From: an uncultured bacterium
GTDB lineage: Bacteria; Patescibacteria; ABY1; SG8-24; 2-12-FULL-60-25
Reading direction: 5' to 3'
Assembly: GCA_937863195.1 (NCBI GenBank)
Contig: CALMET010000139.1
Span: forward strand, 1-6,951
Length of the DNA: 6,951 nt
Positions 1 to 4,883 of this stretch are shown here, one piece after another. Position 1 is the stretch's first letter; every line of letters begins with the position of its first letter. The notes beneath the pieces were generated by a model that was not told the DNA's origin, made no database searches, and saw nothing but the letters and a program-made list of their open reading frames with translations. The translations under genes and the position numbers were made by a program.

Positions 1-351
1 AAACTCGTTGGCGCGGATTTCATGAAATGTAATGCAAAATTCTTTGACGTGGCTTTTGATGGCTGTCTTCTTGATACGTGTAATTTCTCCGCGCTCAAAC
101 TCAAGCGCATGCCATTTTTGAATTCAACCCTTCGTGATTCGACCTTTGTCGAAAGTATTCTCATTGAGGCGGATTTTGCGGGTAGTGATCTTGAACGTGC
201 CTTGTTTAAGGGTTGTGATTTAGAAAAGGCGAACTTCATTGGAGCGAAGAATTATTCAATTGACGTGACGGCCAATACGATTAAAGGCGCGAGGTTTTCA
301 CTTCCTGAAGCAATTTCGCTTTTCGCAGCGCTAGGCATTGAATTGGTTTGA
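1..351 (+). CDS. Pentapeptide-repeat protein, C-terminal part (5' end outside window)
   Basis: The frame is open from base 1 and ends at TGA 349-351, so only the last 116 residues are visible and the true start lies to the left. The protein reads as consecutive five-residue units with a central Phe or Leu and small or polar flanks, for example GADFM, EADFA, GSDLE, GCDLE, KANFI. This is the A(D/N)LxX signature of the right-handed quadrilateral beta-helix. About 17 units are visible, followed by a non-repeat tail with FSLPEAISL and ending in GIELV. Similar tails close other pentapeptide proteins, including relatives of YjbI and Qnr. The family is usually cytosolic and acts through protein surface mimicry or scaffolding; some members bind DNA gyrase. 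Nothing here shows the partner, and a quinolone-resistance role should not be assumed. The next gene is convergent. Confidence 0.85.
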   Translation, partial: KLVGADFMKCNAKFFDVAFDGCLLDTCNFSALKLKRMPFLNSTLRDSTFVESILIEADFAGSDLERALFKGCDLEKANFIGAKNYSIDVTANTIKGARFSLPEAISLFAALGIELV

Positions 352-361
352 AAATCATAAA

Positions 362-381
362 CGCCCCTATTGTGAGGGGCG
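362..381 (-). terminator. Hairpin between convergent genes, possible terminator
   Basis: A perfect 7-bp GC-rich stem (CGCCCCT at 362-368, AGGGGCG at 375-381) encloses a 6-base loop. On the minus strand the stem is followed by TTTATGATTTT, a broken T tract, so it best fits a terminator for the membrane-protein gene that ends at 403. On the plus strand no T run follows. It lies in the 51-base gap between convergent genes and may block read-through both ways, but the weak T tract keeps confidence moderate. Confidence 0.55.
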
Positions 382-402
382 CATGAAAGAGAGTCGTGCT
401 TT

Positions 403-1476
403 TTAGGGCGCGAGTACTGGTCGCGGAAAGTGGCCGTAGAACGCGGCATCCAAGAACGGCCAGATGAAGATGAACCAACTGAAGACGGTGACGAACCAGA
501 ATGCGGCCAGAGGAATCGACAGCATCACGTAGCGTTTCCATTCTTGTAGGCTTGGGAACAAGATGACGCCGACCAAGGAGCTGATCGGCAGTACGAGCAC
601 ACCGGTTGAGAGGATACTCATGTCGAACCAGGCATTGCCGCTCGTGGGATACATCGCGCCGACCAAAACGCCATTGATGGCCGTTGGGATGAGGGCGAGG
701 TAGCCCGTGAAGTGCGCCATATAGGGCTCGATCGGTTCAGAGATGAAGGCAGCAAGCACCAACAGCATCATGACCGACATCTCGGTTTCGGTTTTGATGA
801 CATGAATCAAGTCAGTGCCTTGGCCGGTGGCCGAGGCATAGGCGAGAAGCAGTCCCAAAACCAAGAGGGCGTTATGCGTCACGAGCAAGATGATGATGAC
901 GGTGGCAAATTCGAGGTAGTCGCCTTTGTCTGCGGTGACCGCACCATGCTCGGCAGCTTCGATGGTGAGATCGAGTTTGCTCGTGAGATAGCCGAGAACG
1001 GCCAAAAAAACGAGCACTGGCGGGACGATGGGCAGCATGGCATACCATTGGCGCATGTCATATTGCAGCGCGAGCGGCAGGGCATAGACTTCGCCAAAAT
1101 AGAGCATGAGTCCGCCGATGAGGGCAGCCATCATGGTATAGGTCTGGTACTTCAGCTTGGCATCGTCCGTGCCTGATAGCCGGTCTTTTTTGACCATGAG
1201 TAGCACGAGAAACGAGTCCATGACGGCACTGATCACGCCACTCATCCACACCGATTGAACAGGGTTGCGGGGATTCTTGCCCAACATGCGGGGCAATTCG
1301 ATATGGGTGATGCCCATAATGCCGCCGAGAGCGATCACGAGAACGATGGTCTCTTGGATCGAATTCAGGGATTGGGGCAAGTCCGTATAGAGACTGACGT
1401 AGATGATGGCAAGGCCGAGAGCGCCCATGATAGCGGTCTCGATGGTGTGTCTCGTGGGCGATTCGCTTTCAAACAT
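403..1476 (-). CDS. Uncharacterised multi-pass membrane protein
   Basis: This 357-residue protein is mostly hydrophobic, with about nine or ten likely membrane helices near residues 12-30, 41-57, 76-95, 111-128, 145-164, 188-212, 233-247, 254-274, 286-307 and 317-341. There is no cleavable signal peptide; the N-terminus is short and polar. It contains no cysteine. Helices carry or flank several acidic residues (Glu129 in FGEV; Glu247 and Glu250 in SEPIEP), and a Pro/Gly-rich stretch PTAINGVLVGAMYPTSG lies at 264-280. Buried acidic residues next to a broken Gly/Pro segment are common in ion-coupled transporters such as the sodium/proton antiporter and ion-transporter superfamilies, but I recognise no diagnostic motif, so the substrate is unknown. 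The ATG is supported by AGAGG six bases upstream and a promoter-like pair behind it. It is transcribed alone, diverging from ogt. The coding sequence is visibly more GC-rich than the ogt cluster. Confidence 0.85.
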   Translation of the reverse strand: MFESESPTRHTIETAIMGALGLAIIYVSLYTDLPQSLNSIQETIVLVIALGGIMGITHIELPRMLGKNPRNPVQSVWMSGVISAVMDSFLVLLMVKKDRLSGTDDAKLKYQTYTMMAALIGGLMLYFGEVYALPLALQYDMRQWYAMLPIVPPVLVFLAVLGYLTSKLDLTIEAAEHGAVTADKGDYLEFATVIIILLVTHNALLVLGLLLAYASATGQGTDLIHVIKTETEMSVMMLLVLAAFISEPIEPYMAHFTGYLALIPTAINGVLVGAMYPTSGNAWFDMSILSTGVLVLPISSLVGVILFPSLQEWKRYVMLSIPLAAFWFVTVFSWFIFIWPFLDAAFYGHFPRPVLAP

Positions 1477-1482
1477 CTGGTA

Positions 1483-1487
1483 CCTCT
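1483..1487 (-). promoter_or_regulatory. Shine-Dalgarno of the membrane-protein gene
   Basis: On the minus strand AGAGG ends six bases before the ATG at 1476-1474, a good distance for ribosome binding. This fixes the start codon of the membrane-protein gene. Only this gene and the 91-codon gene at 3765 have a clear Shine-Dalgarno in the window. Confidence 0.65.
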
Positions 1488-1508
1488 GGAGGTGGAAGGA
1501 GCGCCGGT

Positions 1509-1537
1509 ATCTAAAGGTAAAAAGGGCTAAAAGTCAA
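1509..1537 (-). promoter_or_regulatory. Candidate sigma70-type promoter of the membrane-protein gene
   Basis: Read on the minus strand, TTGACT (1537-1532; five of six bases match TTGACA) is followed after exactly 17 bases by TTAGAT (1514-1509; three of six match TATAAT). Transcription would start near 1502 and give a leader of about 26 bases carrying the AGAGG. The -35 is good and the -10 is weak. The -35 overlaps the left arm of the outer inverted repeat at 1534-1582. Confidence 0.45.
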
Positions 1538-1582
1538 TTGCATGATTTATGCGATCATCGCATGATAGTGGCATGCAACTGA
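1534..1582. repeat. Two nested inverted repeats in the divergent promoter region (candidate operator)
   Basis: The inner dyad is perfect: ATGCGAT at 1549-1555, one central base, ATCGCAT at 1557-1563. The outer dyad pairs TCAATTGCATG (1534-1544) with CATGCAACTGA (1572-1582), ten of eleven positions complementary. The inner centre is 1556 and the outer centre 1558, so they are almost concentric. GCATGAT also recurs directly at 1540-1546 and 1560-1566. Dyads of this size between divergent genes typically bind dimeric repressors or activators. Its position over the membrane-gene -35 and the likely ogt start region would allow one regulator to control both. No regulator gene lies nearby. Confidence 0.5.
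1539..1566 (+). promoter_or_regulatory. ogt: Candidate promoter of the ogt cluster
   Basis: TTGCAT (1539-1544) and CATGAT (1561-1566; four of six match TATAAT) are 16 bases apart. A start about seven bases after the -10 falls on or beside the ATG at 1573, which would make the message leaderless and fits the absence of a Shine-Dalgarno. The perfect dyad at 1549-1563 sits in the spacer. Both hexamers are imperfect. Confidence 0.3.
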
Positions 1583-2118
1583 TTGCCATGACCGCCGAAG
1601 AGCAAAAGAATGGAGGATCAAGCCTCGTTATTAGCTATAGCTTCGCGAAAAGCTCTTTTGGGGATGTGCTGATCGCATCGACGGCAAAAGGTCTTTGTTA
1701 TTTAGCATTTGTGATGAAGGATGAAGCTGGCGCATTAAAAGAATTGAAACAACGTTTTTCAAAAGCGACCTTTGCGTTAAAGCAGGACGCCACACAGAAA
1801 AAAGCCCTGCGTGCTTTTCAGAAAGGAGAAGCACCTGGAGATCTTACTCTGCATCTCAAAGGAACGGACTTTCAAATCAGTGTTTGGAAAGCATTGCTTG
1901 CTATTTCGATGGGAAAAGTCACTACTTATGGTGATATCGCAAACAAGATCAAAAAACCAAAAGCCTTTCGCGCTGTTGGCACAGCCGTGGGGCAGAATCC
2001 GATTTCATTTTTGATCCCATGCCACCGCGTCGTCCCGTCATCAGGCGGAATTGGGAACTATCATTGGGGAACTGAACGTAAGCAGAGAATGATTGAGTGG
2101 GAAGGTGGTTTGTGTTAG
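1573..2118 (+). CDS. ogt: Methylated-DNA--protein-cysteine methyltransferase (O6-alkylguanine-DNA alkyltransferase)
   Basis: This suicide repair enzyme moves the alkyl group from O6-alkylguanine in DNA to its own cysteine. From ATG 1573 it has 181 residues. A variable N-terminal ribonuclease-H-like part (about 18-80) precedes the conserved methyltransferase domain. The active site PCHRV is at 149-153 with acceptor Cys150. By comparison with human AGT, Tyr119 sits in the helix-turn-helix (TTYGDIA, 117-123), Arg133 in RAVG is the arginine finger, Asn142 lies in QNP, and Glu177 completes the Cys-His-water-Glu relay. The Ada N-terminal zinc/AraC parts are absent, so this is a stand-alone Ogt-type enzyme, although the sequence around the domain resembles the Ada C-terminal half. 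Start choice: in-frame ATGs occur at 1549, 1573 and 1588, none with a Shine-Dalgarno. 1549 lies inside the dyad and candidate promoter, so 1573 or 1588 is preferred. The next gene begins 10 bases after the stop. Confidence 0.93.
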   Translation: MQLIAMTAEEQKNGGSSLVISYSFAKSSFGDVLIASTAKGLCYLAFVMKDEAGALKELKQRFSKATFALKQDATQKKALRAFQKGEAPGDLTLHLKGTDFQISVWKALLAISMGKVTTYGDIANKIKKPKAFRAVGTAVGQNPISFLIPCHRVVPSSGGIGNYHWGTERKQRMIEWEGGLC

Positions 2119-2128
2119 CGTCCTCTTT

Positions 2129-3253
2129 ATGGAAAAGATCCCAAGCCCTGAAAAACCTTATCTTATCTGCGAAGCTCAACCTGAAGACGCGGCTGGTATC
2201 GCTCATGTCAGAAAAGAGACCTGGTTAGCGACCTATCCAAATGAAGAGCTAGGTGTAACGGTCGAGGACATTCTTTCAAAAGATCTTGAAAGCGACCAAG
2301 AGATTTCGAACTGGAAAAAAGCCATTGAGAATCCAGCGAGCACGAGAAAAGTGTTTGTTGCAAAAGACAACGAAGTTGTTATCGGTTATAGCCAAGGCAA
2401 AAAAGGAGAATCTCACAATGAATGCTGGGGGCTCTATGTTTTGCCGTCGTATCACGGCAAAGGCATTGGTCGCGAACTCATGCAAAAGGTAGTGGATTGG
2501 CTCGGTGATGAAAAACCTCTCGAATTAAACGTTGCCACCATTTCGACGAGCGCCATTGAATTGTATAAGTCATTTGGATTTGTGGAAGTTGATGAACCCG
2601 CTTCATCGCCGCAATTCGCCTCAGGCGCAGCGCTGCCTTCAATAAAGATGGTAAGGCCCGCCAAAGACCAAAACAAATATGACTGGGCGAAGTATCTCGA
2701 GCAAACCAAAGAATATCCGCCATCCCCATTATTAGTGAGAGCATTGGAGAATGTTAAGGAAAAGCAAAGCGCTTTGGATTTGGGCGCAGGTCAACTTAAA
2801 GATACAAAATTTCTTCTTGCGCAGAATTTTTTACATGTAGACGTTGTTGATAATGAGCCAGGCGTTGAAGGGGTAGTCAAAGACCTAAATGACGAACGTA
2901 TTAAAACAACGATCACGACATTTGATGAGTTTGATTATAAAGACGACGCGTATGATGTGGTGAATGCACAATACGCATTACCATTTGCTTCGCCAGATGT
3001 TTTTGAAAAAGTCATGAGCGGCGTCAAACGATCGTTAAAACGTAATGGTATCTTCGTTGGTCAATTCTTCGGTGTCCGAGACGAGTGGAACACTCCAGGT
3101 AAAGAAATGACGTTTCATTCTGAAGAAGAAGCGAGGGCTACGTTTTCTGATATGGAGCTTATTTCATTTGAAGAGGTAGAGCGCGACTCACGCACCGCGA
3201 GCGGCGAACCAAAACACTGGCATTTCTTTAATATCGTAGCTAAGAAAATCTAA
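2129..3253 (+). CDS. Two-domain protein: GNAT N-acetyltransferase fused to a class I SAM methyltransferase
   Basis: From ATG 2129 the protein has 374 residues. Residues about 10-176 form a GNAT acetyltransferase: the acetyl-CoA motif A is VLPSYHGKGIGREL (104-117), with the typical Q/R-x-x-G-x-G loop as Y-H-G-K-G-I-G, and motif B follows as SAIELYKSFGF (141-151). After a short linker, residues about 179-374 form a Rossmann methyltransferase: motif I ALDLGAG (215-221), acidic motif II in VDVVDNE (237-243) and a motif IV-like YDVVNAQYALPF (275-286). Both halves look intact, with no frame break between them. The methyltransferase half resembles small TehB/UbiE-like enzymes. The substrates of both domains are unknown; a shared small molecule, protein or RNA target is possible. 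The frame also extends upstream to a TTG at 2093 inside ogt, but the ATG just after the ogt stop is more natural. No Shine-Dalgarno is visible, so translation is probably coupled to ogt. The kinase gene starts one base after its stop. Confidence 0.88.
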   Translation: MEKIPSPEKPYLICEAQPEDAAGIAHVRKETWLATYPNEELGVTVEDILSKDLESDQEISNWKKAIENPASTRKVFVAKDNEVVIGYSQGKKGESHNECWGLYVLPSYHGKGIGRELMQKVVDWLGDEKPLELNVATISTSAIELYKSFGFVEVDEPASSPQFASGAALPSIKMVRPAKDQNKYDWAKYLEQTKEYPPSPLLVRALENVKEKQSALDLGAGQLKDTKFLLAQNFLHVDVVDNEPGVEGVVKDLNDERIKTTITTFDEFDYKDDAYDVVNAQYALPFASPDVFEKVMSGVKRSLKRNGIFVGQFFGVRDEWNTPGKEMTFHSEEEARATFSDMELISFEEVERDSRTASGEPKHWHFFNIVAKKI

Positions 3254-3254
3254 T

Positions 3255-3695
3255 ATGAAGGTCACCATCCTCCGCGGCATCTCAGGGTCAGGCAAAACGA
3301 CTTGGGCAAAAACGCATGCGCCAAATGCGACCATCGTATCGACCGACGATTTTTACATTGTCGATGGCGTGTATACGTACGATGCGAATAAAATTGAAGA
3401 AAACCATCGTAAAGCTTTTCGTTTGCACTTAGATTCTTTGGCAGCCGGTAAAGAATGGATTGTTGTCGATAATACGAATGTTCATGCGTGGGAGTATTCG
3501 CCTTATGTTTTGGCGGCTGGCGCTTATGGTTATGAAGTAGAATTATTAACGTTTGTCTGTTCTGCCGAGGTGTCGTTGTCACGCAAGCAGCTCGTCGCTG
3601 AAGATAAGCTGCGCAATATCGCTGAAATCTTTGTACGCGAAACCGAACGTATGCCTCGCAAGTTTAAAGGAATTAATAAGATGATTCAGTGCTAG
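3255..3695 (+). CDS. Small P-loop kinase/ATPase, N4BP2-like (polynucleotide kinase-related)
   Basis: This 146-residue protein starts with a Walker A loop, GISGSGKT (8-15), on the first beta strand. STDDFY (29-34) supplies the acidic pair typical of P-loop kinases of the AAA_33/zeta-toxin/T4 PNK group. VDNTN (71-75) and WEYSPYV (79-85), followed by a GYEVELL strand (92-98), match the layout I recall for N4BP2 and N4BP2L1 proteins. A basic C-terminal stretch (RKQ and ETERMPRKFKG) could form the lid. The likely reaction is ATP-dependent phosphate transfer in the cytosol. A 5'-hydroxyl nucleic acid end is the substrate of characterised relatives, but this is not shown here. The ATG lies one base after the stop of the fusion gene (TAA-T-ATG) with no Shine-Dalgarno, which suggests translational coupling. 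The gene ends the cluster and is followed by a promoter-terminator overlap. Confidence 0.82.
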   Translation: MKVTILRGISGSGKTTWAKTHAPNATIVSTDDFYIVDGVYTYDANKIEENHRKAFRLHLDSLAAGKEWIVVDNTNVHAWEYSPYVLAAGAYGYEVELLTFVCSAEVSLSRKQLVAEDKLRNIAEIFVRETERMPRKFKGINKMIQC

Positions 3696-3699
3696 GTGA

Positions 3700-3728
3700 T
3701 TGACATTTTTGGTTATTTATTCTAAAAA
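3700..3728 (+). promoter_or_regulatory. Candidate promoter running into the terminator hairpin
   Basis: A perfect TTGACA at 3700-3705 is followed after 17 bases by TAAAAA (3723-3728; four of six match TATAAT). Transcription would begin near 3735, inside the left arm of the hairpin at 3731-3749. RNA made from here would lack most of that arm and so could not form the terminator, while RNA arriving from the kinase gene would. The leader to the 3765 ATG would be about 30 bases and contain GGAGG. Confidence 0.5.
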
Positions 3729-3755
3729 AAGGCACCCAATTCGGGTGCCTTTTTT
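3724..3755 (+). terminator. Strong intrinsic terminator after the ogt cluster
   Basis: GGCACCC (3731-3737) pairs with GGGTGCC (3743-3749) around a 5-base loop, flanked by seven A's on the left and six T's (3750-3755) on the right, so the stem can extend through A-T pairs. It ends the ogt/GNAT-methyltransferase/kinase transcript. The A tract makes it symmetrical, so it would also work on the minus strand, although no minus gene reads into it. Confidence 0.9.
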
Positions 3756-3760
3756 GGAGG
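3756..3760 (+). promoter_or_regulatory. Shine-Dalgarno of the 91-codon gene, abutting the terminator
   Basis: GGAGG begins at the first base after the T tract of the terminator and ends four bases before ATG 3765. It is the best Shine-Dalgarno in the window and fixes that start. Its contact with the hairpin means a folded terminator could also affect ribosome access. Confidence 0.75.
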
Positions 3761-3764
3761 TCGC

Positions 3765-4040
3765 ATGTCCAAAGCCTATGTGATGGATGAAGAGCGCATT
3801 ATCAATATTGCGCGTCAGCTACACAGAGAGCAGAACATGCGAATGCAGTTCTGCGAATCCCTGGTTAGTGCCGTCAAGCAAGCCTATGACAATGACTACT
3901 CACAGCTGGCTCATTACCCGCTTGTCGAGATTATTCGTCTGTTTATTGTTCAGTTCGATGTGCCGCGCGAGCATTGGCTTGCTGCTGCCAAAGCCGTCGA
4001 CAATCGCCCCGAAGAACAGCGCAAGCTGAAACCAATCTGA
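3765..4040 (+). CDS. Small helical protein of unknown function
   Basis: This 91-residue protein is supported by a full GGAGG four bases upstream, its own promoter-like element, and a terminator just after its TGA (4038-4040). It looks almost wholly alpha-helical and soluble: an amphipathic helix near residues 8-22, another near 28-42 (SLVSAVKQA), a hydrophobic stretch PLVEIIRLFIVQF at 52-64, and a last helix at about 68-79 before a charged tail. There is one cysteine (Cys30), no metal-binding pattern, signal peptide or membrane helix. I do not recognise the family. Its size and helical character would suit a small adaptor or a DNA-binding regulator, but no helix-turn-helix is evident. It is a single-gene transcription unit, convergent with the glycosyltransferase. 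Confidence 0.75.
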   Translation: MSKAYVMDEERIINIARQLHREQNMRMQFCESLVSAVKQAYDNDYSQLAHYPLVEIIRLFIVQFDVPREHWLAAAKAVDNRPEEQRKLKPI

Positions 4041-4083
4041 CCGCCCACTCACTCGACTCTCGTTGAGATGATGGGCGGGTTTT
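4041..4083 (+). terminator. Terminator of the 91-codon gene, overlapping the end of the convergent gene
   Basis: CCGCCCA (4041-4047) pairs with TGGGCGG (4072-4078), with an inner CTCA/TGAG pairing possible, followed by TTTT (4080-4083). It begins at the base after the TGA. The T tract overlaps the stop codon of the minus-strand glycosyltransferase (4082-4084), so the two convergent genes share this boundary. No T tract follows on the minus strand. Confidence 0.75.
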
Positions 4084-4786
4084 ATTTATGGGTCTTTTTC
4101 AGTGTCCGTAATTCTTTCAAAATACGCCACCCGTCTGAAAGGCTGACCTTGCTATCACGACCATTGCGCCAGTGAACGGGCAATTCTTTAATCGAGTATC
4201 CGGCGCGGTCAGCTTTGAGTAAGAGCTCAACGTCAAAGGTCCAGCCTTTCGCTTGAAGGTTTTCAAAAAGTTCTTTTGCAACAGGTGTTTGAAAGGCTTT
4301 GAATCCGCACTGGGTATCGCTTGAGCGAATGCCGAGATAGCGGCGAATAATGGTATTGAAGAGCTCTCCTAATAAGCCGCGATAAAGCGGTTGCGCGATA
4401 GCAATCTCTGATCCCTCGATTCTTCTTGATCCAATGACAACTGGGTGCTCGCGTAGATGGGGGATAAATTCGGCAAATTGCGATGGATGCGTCGCGAGGT
4501 CACAATCCAAAAAAAGGAGAAGATTACCTGTTGCGGCTTCGACACCTTTTTTGATGGCACCACCTTTGCCCGTATTTTCTGTACTTTTGATGAAAAGGAG
4601 GTTGGGTATTGATGCTTGTTTTTCTCTCACGAGAGCGGCTGTTTGGTCATGCGAGCCATCATCCACGACAATGATTTCAAAAGGTTCGCCAAAGACCTCA
4701 AAAGCCACGAGCGTTTCGTCGATCGCGCGGTTTATCGTTTTTTCTTCGTTATACGCCGGTAAAACGACCGAATAGCTCACGTTCAT
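4082..4786 (-). CDS. Family 2 glycosyltransferase, dolichyl/undecaprenyl-phosphate glucosyltransferase type
   Basis: The 234-residue protein is a GT-A fold family 2 enzyme. VLPAYNEE (8-15) opens the nucleotide-sugar fold, VVDDGSHDQT (40-49) holds the UDP-binding aspartates, NTGKGGAIKKG (71-81) contacts the nucleotide-sugar, and LFLDCDLATHP (91-101) holds the metal-binding DxD. GSR (119-121) and DTQCGFKAF (157-165) are typical of the ALG5/DPM1-like branch, whose members move glucose or mannose from UDP- or GDP-sugar to a polyprenyl phosphate at the inner face of the membrane. The polyprenyl-phosphate glucosyltransferase (ALG5-like) assignment rests on these motifs; donor and acceptor are inferred. 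Unlike ALG5 and many bacterial relatives, it has no N-terminal anchor, C-terminal helices or GtrA domain, so it would act as a peripheral or soluble protein. The start has no clear Shine-Dalgarno. It diverges from murC, which fits a cell-envelope setting, and is convergent with the 91-codon gene. Confidence 0.88.
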   Translation of the reverse strand: MNVSYSVVLPAYNEEKTINRAIDETLVAFEVFGEPFEIIVVDDGSHDQTAALVREKQASIPNLLFIKSTENTGKGGAIKKGVEAATGNLLLFLDCDLATHPSQFAEFIPHLREHPVVIGSRRIEGSEIAIAQPLYRGLLGELFNTIIRRYLGIRSSDTQCGFKAFQTPVAKELFENLQAKGWTFDVELLLKADRAGYSIKELPVHWRNGRDSKVSLSDGWRILKELRTLKKTHK

Positions 4787-4869
4787 CGGTGAAACGTTAT
4801 CATTCGACCATAAAAAAGCAAAGCGATTCAGGGTTTGTCTAGAGGGGGTTTTCTGTTTTGTGTTTCTGC

Positions 4870-4875
4870 TCTAAT
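4870..4875 (+). promoter_or_regulatory. murC: Possible -10 element of the murC-murB unit
   Basis: TCTAAT (five of six match TATAAT) ends eight bases before the murC ATG. No convincing -35 is seen at 16-18 bases and there is no Shine-Dalgarno, so the element would give a leaderless or nearly leaderless message. The rest of the 97-base divergent gap (4787-4883) is pyrimidine-rich on the plus strand near murC and shows no other clear site. Confidence 0.3.
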
Positions 4876-4883
4876 CTCTCCCT

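Noticed and set aside
349..351. TGA read as glycine (code 25, seen in some candidate phyla)
   Set aside because: TGA stops the gene at 4038-4040 immediately before a terminator, and the long glycine-rich frames such as murC contain no in-frame TGA.
1..351. Quinolone resistance (Qnr-type) function for the pentapeptide protein
   Set aside because: Only the C-terminal part is visible and the repeat alone does not show gyrase binding; most pentapeptide proteins have other or unknown roles.
712..1176. 154-codon plus-strand open frame opposite the membrane-protein gene
   Set aside because: It is rich in His, Asp, Glu and Gly as expected for the antisense of a hydrophobic gene, has no family motif, and the minus frame is a clear membrane protein.
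1549..1572. ATG at 1549 as the ogt start
   Set aside because: It is the first base of the perfect dyad, lies within the candidate promoter spacer, has no Shine-Dalgarno, and the added eight residues precede any conserved part. It cannot be excluded.
1611..1616. GGAGGA inside ogt as the ribosome site for a shorter form
   Set aside because: No ATG, GTG or TTG in frame follows at a usable distance.
2093..2128. TTG start that would extend the fusion protein by 12 residues into ogt
   Set aside because: It lies inside ogt without a ribosome site, the added residues match no GNAT feature, and an ATG follows the ogt stop directly.
3255..3695. Zeta-type toxin of a toxin-antitoxin pair
   Set aside because: No small antitoxin gene lies beside it, and the VDNTN and WEYSPYV motifs fit the N4BP2/PNK-like group better.
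4807..4841. Minus-strand promoter for the glycosyltransferase using TAGACA (4836-4841) and TATGGT (4807-4812)
   Set aside because: The spacer is 23 bases, too long for a sigma70 promoter.
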